Shown here: one piece after another, positions 8,592 through 17,689 of the stretch
How positions within the stretch are numbered: the stretch's first letter is position 1
Layout of the letters: each line of letters opens with the position of its first letter
DNA from: an uncultured Fidelibacterota bacterium
Lineage (GTDB): Bacteria > Fidelibacterota > Marinisomatia > Marinisomatales > UBA1611
Assembly: GCA_913043235.1 (NCBI GenBank)
Contig: CAJWLO010000016.1
Coordinates: 1-57,186, forward strand
Direction: 5' to 3'
DNA: 57,186 bases
Notes under the pieces: generated by a model
What the model saw: only the letters and a program-made list of their open reading frames with translations
Database searches by the model: none
What the model was told of the DNA's origin: nothing
Made by a program: the position numbers and the translations under genes

Positions 8592-9623
8592 TTAAATAAT
8601 TTTTTTCTTCGGGTTAAAGGGGAAAAGTTTCCAATAAATTCTCATTTTCATCCACATTCCATACAAACCTGTGGGTTGAAATATAACAAATAATAACATT
8701 ATTAAACCGAACAGGAGTGACTGGATGTCACCTCCTTCAATATTCAAAAATTCTTTAATCCAAACATTAAATTGTGGGACAAATAGATAGTCCAAAAAAA
8801 CAATAAATAGCGTACCCAAGACTGCGCCATAGATTGAGCTAGCACCTCCTACTAAAACCATAATAATAAAATAAACAGATAATAGAATATCAAAATGGTC
8901 AGTAGAAATAAAATTACTCGTATGGGCAAAAAGCACCCCTGCCAATCCTGCGAATATTCCTGATAAGAAAAAGGCAAGCATTTTATACTTAGACAGGTTC
9001 ACCCCGCTCGCTTCAGCAGCCTGTTCAGAATCCCTAATCGCCATAAAAGCTCTACCGATTTTAGACTTCCCTATTCTCCGGGAGACAACTACAGCTAAAA
9101 TAGTAAATGATGAGATAAGAAAATAATTATCCCAATCTGATCTGAATGTATAACCAAAGATAATAGGAGATGATACTTCCAATCCACCTGCACCCTGGGT
9201 CCAATCACGTAATGCAATAATAAGACGCTTAACAATAAAACCAAACCCCATGGTGGTAAGCCCTAAGTACATTCCTGTGATTCTCAGCGCAGGAAATCCA
9301 ATGAAAAAACCGAACAAGCCTACAATAAGTGGGCAAATAATTAGGGAAAAAATGAAAGGAATACCAAACTGATCCACAAGAATGGCTGATGCATATGCAC
9401 CAATCGCCAGAAATGCCGCATGCCCCAAGGAAATCAATCCAGTATAACCGCTTAAGAGATCCAATCCCACAGTCAGGATGATATATATCCCAGCCATATT
9501 CAAAACAAACAAATAATATTTATAACTGTACGTTAGATTCTTTAAAAAAAATGGCAACAGAATAATCCCAATGATCATGATAGGAATCCAAGTCAGGTTT
9601 TCATCTTCATATCTCCCTTTCAC
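8592..9623 (-). CDS. livM: Liv-type ABC transporter permease LivM
   Basis: A 343-aa permease with about nine to ten hydrophobic segments and the family signature region LLSGYTGLISLGHAAFLAIG and the EAA-like loop AIRDSEQAAEASGVNLSKYK. Translation starts at a GTG that overlaps the end of livH, so the permeases are coupled. It forms the membrane channel with LivH. Confidence 0.93.
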   Translation of the reverse strand: MKGRYEDENLTWIPIMIIGIILLPFFLKNLTYSYKYYLFVLNMAGIYIILTVGLDLLSGYTGLISLGHAAFLAIGAYASAILVDQFGIPFIFSLIICPLIVGLFGFFIGFPALRITGMYLGLTTMGFGFIVKRLIIALRDWTQGAGGLEVSSPIIFGYTFRSDWDNYFLISSFTILAVVVSRRIGKSKIGRAFMAIRDSEQAAEASGVNLSKYKMLAFFLSGIFAGLAGVLFAHTSNFISTDHFDILLSVYFIIMVLVGGASSIYGAVLGTLFIVFLDYLFVPQFNVWIKEFLNIEGGDIQSLLFGLIMLLFVIFQPTGLYGMWMKMRIYWKLFPFNPKKKII

Positions 9624-10552
9624 TATACTTTCCTGACTTTTTCTACACCAAATAATCCATCCGGCTTTACCATTAATACTGCTATGAGTACAATCCAGAC
9701 AATAATGTCATTTATTTCCTTGATCCATGAAAAGTAAAATGATAGGGTACCCATACTGATTGTTTCGATCACCCCCATCACAATACCCCCGGCAATGGCT
9801 CCGGTGATAGACCCAAATCCCCCCAATACAGCTGCCGGAAATGCTTTTAATCCTAAAAACCCCATGGATGTATCCAATAAGGCCATCCTTGGCGCTAGTA
9901 AGATTCCGCTTGTAGTGGCTACAATAGCCGAAAAGATCCATACCAGTCCATAAACCCGCTTAACAGCTATACCCATTAACTGAGCCGCAATAGGATCCTC
10001 AGACGTTGCTTTAATGGCAATCCCCAATTTTGTTTTATTAAAAAAATAATAAAATAGAATAACAAGAAGAATCGCACTTACAATAATGGAAATATCTAAA
10101 ATTGAGATTACTATACTTCCTATAGCTATAATTTGATTTCCGAAAGGTGTAAATGGAATAAGACTCATTGGACCTGCGACCATCGCAACTATGGCACGAA
10201 GAATAATAGATAAACTGATTGTTGCCATAATCACAGAAAAAACAGGTTCATCTTTTAGCGGTCTATTAATAATTCGATCCAGAAACCAACCAAATAATAC
10301 AGCGAACACAATACTTCCAATGAAACCTGCAAAAAAAATCCATCCGGTCGGTTCACCGGACTCCGCCATGAAGGATGTAATCAGGAAATAGTTAACATAT
10401 GCTCCTACCATCATTAATTCACCTTGAGCAAAGTTGACTACTTCCGAAGCTTTATATATCAGGGTGAATCCTAAAGCGATCAAGGCATAGATACAGCCAA
10501 GAGCAAGGCCGCTGATCAATTCCTGGAGAATACCAGTAAACAGGCTATCCAT
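9623..10552 (-). CDS. livH: Liv-type ABC transporter permease LivH
   Basis: A 309-aa integral membrane permease; the N-terminal segment GLALGCIYALIALGFTLIYK and the following NFAQGELMMVGAY are hallmark LivH sequences, and the EAA loop (AIKATSEDPIAAQLMGI) is present. It is the first gene of the minus-strand operon livH-livM-livK-livG-livF-acyl-CoA synthetase-GNAT. The 213-bp gap upstream (10553-10765) is AT rich, holds no gene I can support and probably contains the promoter. Confidence 0.93.
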   Translation of the reverse strand: MDSLFTGILQELISGLALGCIYALIALGFTLIYKASEVVNFAQGELMMVGAYVNYFLITSFMAESGEPTGWIFFAGFIGSIVFAVLFGWFLDRIINRPLKDEPVFSVIMATISLSIILRAIVAMVAGPMSLIPFTPFGNQIIAIGSIVISILDISIIVSAILLVILFYYFFNKTKLGIAIKATSEDPIAAQLMGIAVKRVYGLVWIFSAIVATTSGILLAPRMALLDTSMGFLGLKAFPAAVLGGFGSITGAIAGGIVMGVIETISMGTLSFYFSWIKEINDIIVWIVLIAVLMVKPDGLFGVEKVRKV

Positions 10553-10765
10553 AAGTTAAATGGCAGATTTTGCAAAAAATCATCTCTTTATTGCATAAAT
10601 CTGAATTAGTAGGAATCTTAAACCAATGGTCAAAGATCTAAAAGGATGAATAATTGGACAGATAAGTATGATGATTAACTTTAATCTGATTACCTAAATA
10701 AAAAAAGAATAAAATTGGATAAGGTGAAAAATTTTTGATTATTAATTCCAAAAATGCAGAAAAAT

Positions 10766-11806
10766 TTATTTTATATCCATGATTTGTTTGAGCAATGATT
10801 TTTCATCTGGGAGCAAACCAGAATTGACTAACCTCGGAGTGAGGATCCTTAACCGCGGTTCACGGCTAAATACATCCTTGAAGATGGGCAATGCCTCATC
10901 CAAACGCCCTTTACTTGCTAGTGCGATGGCTGACCAGTAAGGTAGTTCCGGGTTTTCCGGATAATACAAACTGGCTTGGTTGTATTCCTGTAGTGCTTTT
11001 CCAATTTCTTCCTTTTCCAGGTAGTGATCGCCAAGGTTTGCATGTTGGTAGGCACGGCTAACGCGGATCAGACGTTTTAATTCATTTAGTGGTTCGAGGT
11101 GATCATCAACCCTAATATCCATTACTATATCTTTCCAAGCGATACCTGTAGGTTTTCCGCTAACTATCAGCATCGCAGCAGATTGCCTGCCGCGAATATC
11201 TCCACCCTCACCCTCAGCTGCTTCCAAGGCAGCCATCATTCTATCTGCCAAGTCGCCTTTTGTCTCTTCATACGCCCTAGACATTGCGGGCCAGACGGAT
11301 TCTTTTTCCATCAGATTAGCTTGTACGGAATAATTTTTTCCCTTTTGATGACCAGCCGCAAATATACATTTTGATCCAGTATGGGCTGCAACATCACCAT
11401 GCACATTGACCATGGCTACCTGTCGCACAGCTTGTCCTTCATCTTCGGCAATCAACCTATCTAAAGCTGCTGTGGCTGAATACCCTTGCTCCATTAGATT
11501 AAGGCCTTCTGGGCCATAATCCACCTTAACAAACGATTGTGTGGCTACGGCACCAACACCTGCCTTGACCCAGGGAACCAGAAATCCGACCGAAAACCAG
11601 TGGCTCTGCACGGCAACACCGAGTTCACCTGTCTGTTCATCATAGGCTACAATGGAATAAGTGCTGACCGGAATAATTTTGGATGGTTCAACACCTGACA
11701 GATTTCTTAGAACCAGACTGAAAATAAACCAGTACCTGAATTTCCGATATATCAGATCCTGGTAAGTTGAAGAAGTGTGTCGAGAGGTTATTTTTTCATT
11801 CCACAA
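10766..11806 (-). CDS. Exported DUF1028 protein with C-terminal TPR-like region
   Basis: A hydrophobic segment near residues 28-38 is followed by a DUF1028 domain (about residues 44-245), an Ntn-hydrolase-like fold seen in many bacteria. Typical motifs are TYSIVAYDEQTGELGVAVQ, VGAVATQ and GRQSAAMLIV. A TPR-like tail follows (LGDHYLEKEEIGKALQEYN; ALASKGRLDEALPIF). The start is uncertain: the only upstream candidate in frame is a TTG that overlaps the end of the small Cys-rich gene by 19 bases, and no internal ATG precedes the domain. Ntn-type DUF1028 proteins have been discussed as hydrolases, but the substrate is unknown. Confidence 0.82.
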   Translation of the reverse strand: MWNEKITSRHTSSTYQDLIYRKFRYWFIFSLVLRNLSGVEPSKIIPVSTYSIVAYDEQTGELGVAVQSHWFSVGFLVPWVKAGVGAVATQSFVKVDYGPEGLNLMEQGYSATAALDRLIAEDEGQAVRQVAMVNVHGDVAAHTGSKCIFAAGHQKGKNYSVQANLMEKESVWPAMSRAYEETKGDLADRMMAALEAAEGEGGDIRGRQSAAMLIVSGKPTGIAWKDIVMDIRVDDHLEPLNELKRLIRVSRAYQHANLGDHYLEKEEIGKALQEYNQASLYYPENPELPYWSAIALASKGRLDEALPIFKDVFSREPRLRILTPRLVNSGLLPDEKSLLKQIMDIK

Positions 11807-11946
11807 TCTGTTTTACTGCTGCAGGAACCCATGGAGCAACAGGTCTTACCCTGTTCAGCCATCGATCCGCTGGTATCATAATTGTAAGAAACTACCACCA
11901 TGATACATAACATAGAAATTAATATAAGAGATAAAATACGGTTCAT
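11788..11946 (-). CDS. Small exported Cys-rich protein (52 aa)
   Basis: An ATG-started ORF of 52 codons. Residues 3-20 form a hydrophobic signal or anchor (ILSLILISMLCIMVVVS) and the tail is rich in cysteine (TCCSMGSCSSKTDC, four Cys in 13 residues, at positions 36, 37, 42 and 48). The spacing suggests metal binding or disulfide bonding outside the membrane. It ends 19 bases inside the putative DUF1028 start on the same strand, which suggests cotranscription. No family recognised. Confidence 0.6.
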   Translation of the reverse strand: MNRILSLILISMLCIMVVVSYNYDTSGSMAEQGKTCCSMGSCSSKTDCGMKK

Positions 11947-12111
11947 TGTTCATCCTTTTTTATTGATAATTCTGAACAAAATGTACAAATCCAAGGTTCA
12001 CCTATCAATGATGATTAATCGGTTTTCTTGTCTTCAATACCAATATCCTTTACATTGAATATCCTCAGTAAATTTTCCTTTATTATACAAACTCTGGAAA
12101 TAGTGGCTATT

Positions 12112-13434
12112 TCAGTATTTATAATTTTTATTCAAGTTAATTCTGTTAAGTTTTTTTAATTTGATGATCGGTCGAGGATTCATTCCTTTAAGCAGGAAGG
12201 CAGGCAATAGACCAATAATCATCAGTATGATGTATAGATGAGCGATACTAAATAGAGCAGTAAATAAGCCTATTAATTTGGTACCTACCACCACTGAAAT
12301 ATTAGCCATCGCCATATATGATGTAAACATAGTTGCCGAGGAATTGGTCCAAGATAAGGCCATGGTCAAAGCAAACATTGCTACCGTACCCATGGCTATA
12401 AAAAATGGCCAGATAACCAGGTGACCAAACTGGATCCAGTAAGGAATTGGATCGAAGATCAGGATTAGGATGCCAAATATCCCGCACCAAACTGAGAACC
12501 CACCCCATCCTATAAAAAAAATCTTACGGCGCCCTAAACGATCAGCTAAAATGCCCCCCAACAAAGCACCTATAAATTCAAATATAGCCCCCGGACCTCC
12601 TGACACTTGGGAATAGGTATCTGGTTCCCAACCCAGTGTTTGATTATAAAAAACAGGCATTATACCAGTGTTAACACCTTGATTGACTGCTGCAGTAAGA
12701 ATAAATATGGCCGCCAATAAGGTAGGCCGTTTTCGAAAGGCCTCGATCAAATCTTTTACAACAAAGAACGGGTTGCGGATATCATCAGTATCCTTGCTAA
12801 GTAATTTTTCTTTTTGACTCCAAGGAAATCTTTTTTCACCAGGACGTTCTGTGAATAATAATGGTAATAGCATAAGACCAAACATTATCATGGTTTGCAC
12901 AGTAATGGCAAAAACAAGACCCTTTGAAACTAGCAGAGTGCCCATGACCATTGCTCCCATTCCAGTACCTATAACTTTAGAACCCCACATAACGCCATTT
13001 ACCTTGCCCTGTTCTTCAGGAAGAAGAATATCCACTGCCAAAGCATCGCAGCTAACATCTTGCAGTGAAGCAAAACAATTATGTAAAAAAAACATCCAAC
13101 CTAGCAAAGGAATATTGGCAGAAATATCCCCCAACATCACCATGGTAAAAAGAGATGCCGCCATACCAAACTGGGCAACCAGAATCCATGGACGGCGGCG
13201 TCCCATAGCCCTGTAGGTAAACGAATCAATCAAGGGTCCCCAAAAAAGTTTAAAAGTCCAAGGTAGGTAGGCCATCGCAGTTAACTGACCGGATTCAGCC
13301 ATAGTTAATCCCCTAGATGCTAAAAAAGATAATAAGCCCGTAAGCATGAAACCCCATGGAAATCCCTGGGCAAAATAGAGCACACTAAGTGTAGTGATTC
13401 GCAACCACCTATTCGTGGTTAATGTCATGGGCAT
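12112..13434 (-). CDS. MFS transporter, AmpG/PAT-like
   Basis: A 440-aa major facilitator protein with about 12 membrane segments. The first helix LYFAQGFPWGFM closely resembles AmpG and acetyl-CoA transporter (PAT) family members, followed by the loop RAMGRRRPW after helix 3 and the second-half equivalent ADRLGRRKIF. AmpG-like proteins import muropeptides, but the PAT branch has other substrates, so specificity is open. It is followed on the same strand, after 165 bp, by the small Cys-rich gene. Confidence 0.85.
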   Translation of the reverse strand: MPMTLTTNRWLRITTLSVLYFAQGFPWGFMLTGLLSFLASRGLTMAESGQLTAMAYLPWTFKLFWGPLIDSFTYRAMGRRRPWILVAQFGMAASLFTMVMLGDISANIPLLGWMFFLHNCFASLQDVSCDALAVDILLPEEQGKVNGVMWGSKVIGTGMGAMVMGTLLVSKGLVFAITVQTMIMFGLMLLPLLFTERPGEKRFPWSQKEKLLSKDTDDIRNPFFVVKDLIEAFRKRPTLLAAIFILTAAVNQGVNTGIMPVFYNQTLGWEPDTYSQVSGGPGAIFEFIGALLGGILADRLGRRKIFFIGWGGFSVWCGIFGILILIFDPIPYWIQFGHLVIWPFFIAMGTVAMFALTMALSWTNSSATMFTSYMAMANISVVVGTKLIGLFTALFSIAHLYIILMIIGLLPAFLLKGMNPRPIIKLKKLNRINLNKNYKY

Positions 13435-13443
13435 AAAAAATAT

Positions 13444-14046
13444 TTAACCATAATATTTGGCCTTAGAATAATCATCATGCTTCATAGATGACTTTAAAGG
13501 TATTGTAAAGAAATTGAATGATAGCGATATGCGGTCTCGATTGCCTTCGTTTTTCTCTACAGCGTGGTCCAGTACGGAAGAAAAGAGAATCATTTGGCCA
13601 GTTATTGATGGAATAACCAACTCTTCCTGATGATTTTTTGTATTTCGACGAAATTTGATATTGCCTCCCTGTTCAGGAACATCAATATAATATACACCCG
13701 ATAATACTGCACCTTCTTTATGGTTGTGCCAAGCCGTAGAGTGCCCTGGTTTTGCGATATTGAACCAGAATTCATCATGACTGTGGCCCAGTTCTTTATG
13801 AGGGACAATAATCTGCTGCTTTGAAATATTATTTGCCATTTTTCCAGCTATTCTAAGAATTTTTCTCACCTGTGGAACATAAGGCAAGGAGATATAAATA
13901 TTTTCCCATCGACCCATAATATAATGAGACTTGGTTTTCTTTAAGTTATCTCTTTTTAATAATAAAATAAGTTCCTGTCTATCCTGACGTGGGATTTCAG
14001 GTATATAAATCCAGTATTTTGGCTCTTCCTTGCTGGAATTTTTCAA
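13444..14046 (-). CDS. Putative 2OG-Fe(II) oxygenase (2OG-FeII_Oxy_5-like)
   Basis: A 200-aa protein resembling the non-heme iron 2-oxoglutarate oxygenases of the PF13759 type. Visible are the iron-ligand region STAWHNHKEGAVLSGVYYID, the strand GGNIKFRR and the C-terminal LDHAVEKNEGNRDRISLSFN, which holds the distal His and the Arg that binds 2-oxoglutarate. The start is a TTG placed directly after the stop of the upstream lipoprotein-like gene; there is no early ATG. The MFS transporter starts 9 bp downstream, so the three genes form an operon. The substrate is unknown. Confidence 0.78.
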   Translation of the reverse strand: MKNSSKEEPKYWIYIPEIPRQDRQELILLLKRDNLKKTKSHYIMGRWENIYISLPYVPQVRKILRIAGKMANNISKQQIIVPHKELGHSHDEFWFNIAKPGHSTAWHNHKEGAVLSGVYYIDVPEQGGNIKFRRNTKNHQEELVIPSITGQMILFSSVLDHAVEKNEGNRDRISLSFNFFTIPLKSSMKHDDYSKAKYYG

Positions 14047-14610
14047 TTAAATAATGGCTAAATCGAGTTGCTTATAGTATTTGATCACATCCAGATTGGC
14101 TTGGCGATCCTCATCCGAAATGGTGAAAACAGCATCCTCCTGGCCCATAAGCCAGAATTTTACAACCTGACCATTTTTCAATAATCGCTCAAGGCGAAGT
14201 GCCTGTTCATCTGTAAGAGGCAGATCAATCTCTTCTAAGGTGACACCCTGTTTAAGTATATCAACATTTTGATCTAAATTATGTACAGCCCAAATCATCC
14301 GATCCTTTTTATCATTCATCACCACTATTCTATCGTAGAATAGCCAATCATCACCACGATAATGGAAATTTAAGTTCAGTCGTTTTTGTTTCCGGTTGTG
14401 AGTAATACTTACCATACATCGTTCATAAACCTTGGAATAAAATTTATATTTATGATAAATGTAGCTGATGCCCTTTTCATCATCTTTAAATTTATATAAT
14501 GGTATTTTATTGCCATCTATGTGAATAGGCACATAATCATGGGGAATTAAAAAAACACATCCACAGAAATATAAAGCGGATGCAATGATAAAAAATTTAA
14601 TTCTTTTCAT
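14047..14610 (-). CDS. Hypothetical exported protein, probable lipoprotein
   Basis: A 187-aa protein with a signal sequence and a possible lipobox (FCGC, residues 15-18). The mature part contains a charged alpha/beta region (KFYSKVYERCMVSITHN; RGDDWLFYDRIVVMNDK) and ends with a helical segment. I do not recognise a family. It abuts the 2OG oxygenase gene with no gap, so it is probably cotranscribed with it. Confidence 0.7.
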   Translation of the reverse strand: MKRIKFFIIASALYFCGCVFLIPHDYVPIHIDGNKIPLYKFKDDEKGISYIYHKYKFYSKVYERCMVSITHNRKQKRLNLNFHYRGDDWLFYDRIVVMNDKKDRMIWAVHNLDQNVDILKQGVTLEEIDLPLTDEQALRLERLLKNGQVVKFWLMGQEDAVFTISDEDRQANLDVIKYYKQLDLAII

Positions 14611-14697
14611 GGTTACAGGTCGCTAGAGACAACAAGATATGAGATTCCTGCTGTTACCGCTCAATTAACAACAGCAATAGATATATATTGTTAGGCT

Positions 14698-15240
14698 TTA
14701 ATTCCTGCTGCTGGCATTCCAGGAATGGTCACCATACCGGTCAAAAAGACCTGCAATTCCATCCCGGTCTGAATCAGTACCAAAATAGCCTGTACGTATA
14801 CCTACAACATTGGCTGTTTCCAGAAAACCACTACCTCCAGAACTGGTCCCTAGATAAACGGTTTGGCGTCCATTAGAATTAAAAGTACGCAGTTTGCCAA
14901 CACCATCCTCGCCGGTACCAAAAAAGGCAGATTCGAAACTGCCAGCTTTGAATGTGGATAGAAACCCGTTTCCTTCCTCGCCAGAACCAAGATAGGTGGC
15001 CTGATTACCGTACGCATCAGATGTACGTAAAAAACCAACCCCATTTTTTCCAGTTCCTAAATAGGAAGTTTCTTTGCCTTGCTCATTGTAGGTCGCAATA
15101 TATCCACCTCGCCCATTATCCCGGACAACAATGGAATTGACTACGATATCACCCAAAGTAGTTCTTTGTGCTCCAATAAATAAGAATGTACTGGCTGTTA
15201 AGCATACTGCAGTGATAAACCCTATTAAATATTGTTTCAT
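14698..15240 (-). CDS. Exported repeat protein with about five Gly-rich tandem repeats
   Basis: The ATG at 15240 is preceded by a good ribosome binding site (AAAGGAG, 6 bases away), which fixes the start; longer in-frame versions have no such site. A signal peptide (residues 1-24) is followed by tandem repeats of about 21-22 residues of the form YLGTG-x2-GxGFLxTxxxxGxxxx, e.g. YLGTGKNGVGFLRTSDAYG, YLGSGEEGNGFLSTF, FFGTGEDGVGKLRTFNSNG and YLGTSSGGSGFLETANVVG. The regular aromatic/Gly pattern predicts a beta-solenoid or propeller-like stack. Function unknown. Confidence 0.75.
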   Translation of the reverse strand: MKQYLIGFITAVCLTASTFLFIGAQRTTLGDIVVNSIVVRDNGRGGYIATYNEQGKETSYLGTGKNGVGFLRTSDAYGNQATYLGSGEEGNGFLSTFKAGSFESAFFGTGEDGVGKLRTFNSNGRQTVYLGTSSGGSGFLETANVVGIRTGYFGTDSDRDGIAGLFDRYGDHSWNASSRN

Positions 15241-15254
15241 TTCAGACTCCTTTA

Positions 15255-15377
15255 TTATTCTTCCTCGTCCGAAATCTGCTGTTCCGCAACCAGCCCGGAC
15301 TGTTTTTTTTGCCAATCAAATAGACCATAGCCAATAGCGGCTACTAAAAAGACCCATGCAATTAGGGTTATGTCCAT
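15255..15377 (-). CDS. Small single-span membrane protein (40 aa)
   Basis: An ATG ORF of 40 codons (MDITLIAWVFLVAAIGYGLF, then a basic-acidic tail DWQKKQ...SDEEE). It has one transmembrane helix followed by a charged cytoplasmic tail. It ends 15 bp before the start of the exported repeat protein and overlaps that gene's Shine-Dalgarno region, so the two are probably translated from one transcript. No family recognised. Confidence 0.55.
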   Translation of the reverse strand: MDITLIAWVFLVAAIGYGLFDWQKKQSGLVAEQQISDEEE

Positions 15378-15552
15378 TGATAATTCCTTTGTTGAGCTGG
15401 TTTATCGGTATGTTTTCGGATCAAATAGATCCATGTATATCTTGCAATATAATTAATGCTGATGCTCTCAGCAAGTTAATGTATCGAATATGAAAAAATA
15501 GAACGAATCCCTTATTAGCAAAGATTTCTTCTCGAATATAGGATTTCTTTTT

Positions 15553-16830
15553 TTAAGCACCAGATGCAATGACAAATTGATGGTCTTCCTTCCAATGGGT
15601 ATACACAAACCAAGCTGCAACAACGGAAGACAGAACAAAATAAATGGCAAGCGCCGGCTGGATCCCCGGTATAAATTCACTGGAATAAAACCAACCCTGG
15701 GTACTTTGCAGTATGGCTAACCCTAAAAAATTTTTCAAAACCTCAAAAAATAAGGCAGAACGATTACGGTCCATTAAATCTGTTAAAGCGTAGACTGACA
15801 AACCAATAAAACCTCCATATAGAAATATTCCCGATGTATTAAAATCGCTAAGATGACTAAGAAAATAAAAAATGAAAAATTGCAAATAAAACATTTGAAC
15901 ACAGATAAATACTTTCAAACCTGTAGATGAATGAGTATGGTATCTATCAAAATGATAGGGATCATTGATTTTTCTCACTGGATAAGCCTGGACAACATCC
16001 TCAGGTCGCCAGCCAGTCGGCATAAACCAGATACGGATTTTATCCAGCCAGCTTCGAGCACGCCAAGCATCTTGAATTAGTAGCCATAAATGCTGATAAT
16101 TTATTTTGATAGGGTTCCAACTATGTGCTGGACGGGTGATTCCATATACCGGAGGTATATGATGCAGTTCTTCCTGGAAGGTCCCAAAAATTTTGTCCCA
16201 GAATATGAAAACCTGGGAAAGATTTTTATCCTGGTATTCTGGATTAATAGCATGATGTACTCTGTGATGGGATGGCGTTACAATGATTTTTTCCAGAAAA
16301 CCCATTTTACCAATATAGATCGTATGATACCAGAATTGCGCAAATAAATGCAGAGGCGCTAGGATAGCAATCACACTATGAGGAATACCAATGATTGCTG
16401 CCGGAAGTAGTAAAAATGTGAACAAGTTGAATATTGCAGATATAGACTGGCGCAAAGCGCAAGCCAAATTAAAATATTCACTGCTGTGATGAATAATATG
16501 GCGATTCCAAAATATATTGATGTGATGGCTCCAACGATGTGTCCAGTAGCCCTGAAAATCAATTACAATAAAAGCAACGACATAGACAAGCCAGGATTCT
16601 TCAATGGTAAACAAGGCGAGATGGCCCACCATCCAACCATAACTGATAATGCCGATGCTAAGCCCTAGGATATCCTTAGTAATATTGGTGAGACCAGAAC
16701 TGAGACTGGAAACCAAATCATTTATATTCATCAAATTATCCTTCTTATACCAGCTGTAGATATACTCCGCCAAAATCATGATTAAGAATATGGGAATGAC
16801 CGTAATTAATATCTGTCCATAGGATTCCAT
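15553..16830 (-). CDS. Sterol desaturase/fatty acid hydroxylase family membrane enzyme, alkylglycerol monooxygenase-like
   Basis: An integral membrane di-iron enzyme of about 425 aa. The histidine motifs that bind the iron pair are clear: THRWSHH, then NRHIIHHSSE, and later PSHHRVHHAINPEYQDKN. The segment after the last motif (VFIFWDKIFGTFQEE, then YGITRP) and the long C-terminal membrane extension resemble alkylglycerol monooxygenase (TMEM195/AGMO) more than C4-sterol oxidases. It would hydroxylate a lipid substrate at the membrane. An in-frame TTG at 16860 overlaps the upstream stop; the ATG at 16830 is preferred here but the choice is open. Confidence 0.88.
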   Translation of the reverse strand: MESYGQILITVIPIFLIMILAEYIYSWYKKDNLMNINDLVSSLSSGLTNITKDILGLSIGIISYGWMVGHLALFTIEESWLVYVVAFIVIDFQGYWTHRWSHHINIFWNRHIIHHSSEYFNLACALRQSISAIFNLFTFLLLPAAIIGIPHSVIAILAPLHLFAQFWYHTIYIGKMGFLEKIIVTPSHHRVHHAINPEYQDKNLSQVFIFWDKIFGTFQEELHHIPPVYGITRPAHSWNPIKINYQHLWLLIQDAWRARSWLDKIRIWFMPTGWRPEDVVQAYPVRKINDPYHFDRYHTHSSTGLKVFICVQMFYLQFFIFYFLSHLSDFNTSGIFLYGGFIGLSVYALTDLMDRNRSALFFEVLKNFLGLAILQSTQGWFYSSEFIPGIQPALAIYFVLSSVVAAWFVYTHWKEDHQFVIASGA

Positions 16831-16856
16831 GATATCTTTAACACTCCATATATAGA

Positions 16857-17579
16857 TCAAGTCAATTGCTTATTGATAATCAGTCCAGGATTATTAGAGA
16901 AACCAAAAGTTTGATAGACAACAGATAGTAGAAAGACTACCACAATTAATTTTTGCATAACCACCTGAAAAATCATGGCCGCTTCTGATTCCCGAGCACT
17001 AGGACCAAATTCACTTACAGCAATATACATAATAAGAAATAACGCAAAAAACACATACCCGAAAGCATATTTTGATGGCAAAACATCCGAACGATAGATA
17101 ACAATCCCAAAACAAAGACTTGTAGCCAATGTCATTCTGAAGATACCGTTAGCAAATAAAATATGCAGGTCCAAGTAAAGGTCTGATGGTGTCAGAGCAA
17201 CACCAACAAAAGACAAACCTCCTAAAAGCCCGAATATGGTGCCGATTTTTGCAATGAAATGATTCACCTTGGAGTAACTAAATAATTCAGGCAATGCAGT
17301 GTAAAATATTGAAAATGATATTCCAATAATTAGCAATGTTAAATTAAATATCAATGACGAATGAAAGTTCTGGACACCATTATGGGCCACTACCCGACCC
17401 AGATCACTGAAAAAATTTTGAGTCAGCTGATATTTTTCTGATTCAGGATTATGGATCGTACCACCAGGATAGAGCTGCATACCGATTAGATTAAAAATAA
17501 TGAAAGCAGCTGCAACTGATCTTGGTGCCTGTATCATCCAAAAGTCATTCCGCAAATTTGATACCCAGTTAAAATTCAT
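16857..17579 (-). CDS. DUF998-like integral membrane protein
   Basis: A 240-aa protein with about six transmembrane helices. Conserved-looking motifs are LYPGGTI near residue 36 and NFFSDLGR near 55, both in positions typical of DUF998 proteins (a Frag1-like membrane family). It is translationally close to the AGMO-like enzyme that follows and is likely cotranscribed with it. Function unknown. Confidence 0.7.
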   Translation of the reverse strand: MNFNWVSNLRNDFWMIQAPRSVAAAFIIFNLIGMQLYPGGTIHNPESEKYQLTQNFFSDLGRVVAHNGVQNFHSSLIFNLTLLIIGISFSIFYTALPELFSYSKVNHFIAKIGTIFGLLGGLSFVGVALTPSDLYLDLHILFANGIFRMTLATSLCFGIVIYRSDVLPSKYAFGYVFFALFLIMYIAVSEFGPSARESEAAMIFQVVMQKLIVVVFLLSVVYQTFGFSNNPGLIINKQLT

Positions 17580-17640
17580 AATAGATTTTCTTTAATGAGT
17601 ATTAAAATTGGAATAAAGATGTTTTTTACACAAGGGAAAT

Positions 17641-17674
17641 AAAAAATCCCTGCTTTAAAGCAGGGATTTTTTTT
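17641..17674. terminator. Bidirectional Rho-independent terminator
   Basis: A near-perfect palindrome, AAATCCCTGC-TTTAAA-GCAGGGATTT, is flanked by A-run and T-run on either side, so it works for both strands. It separates the DUF998 gene from the minus-strand operon ending at 17690. Confidence 0.88.
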
Positions 17675-17689
17675 AAGATGACTTAAACT

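Noticed and set aside
15468-15680. 70-codon minus frame overlapping the end of the AGMO-like gene
   Set aside because: Lies in another frame of the real gene and has no support.
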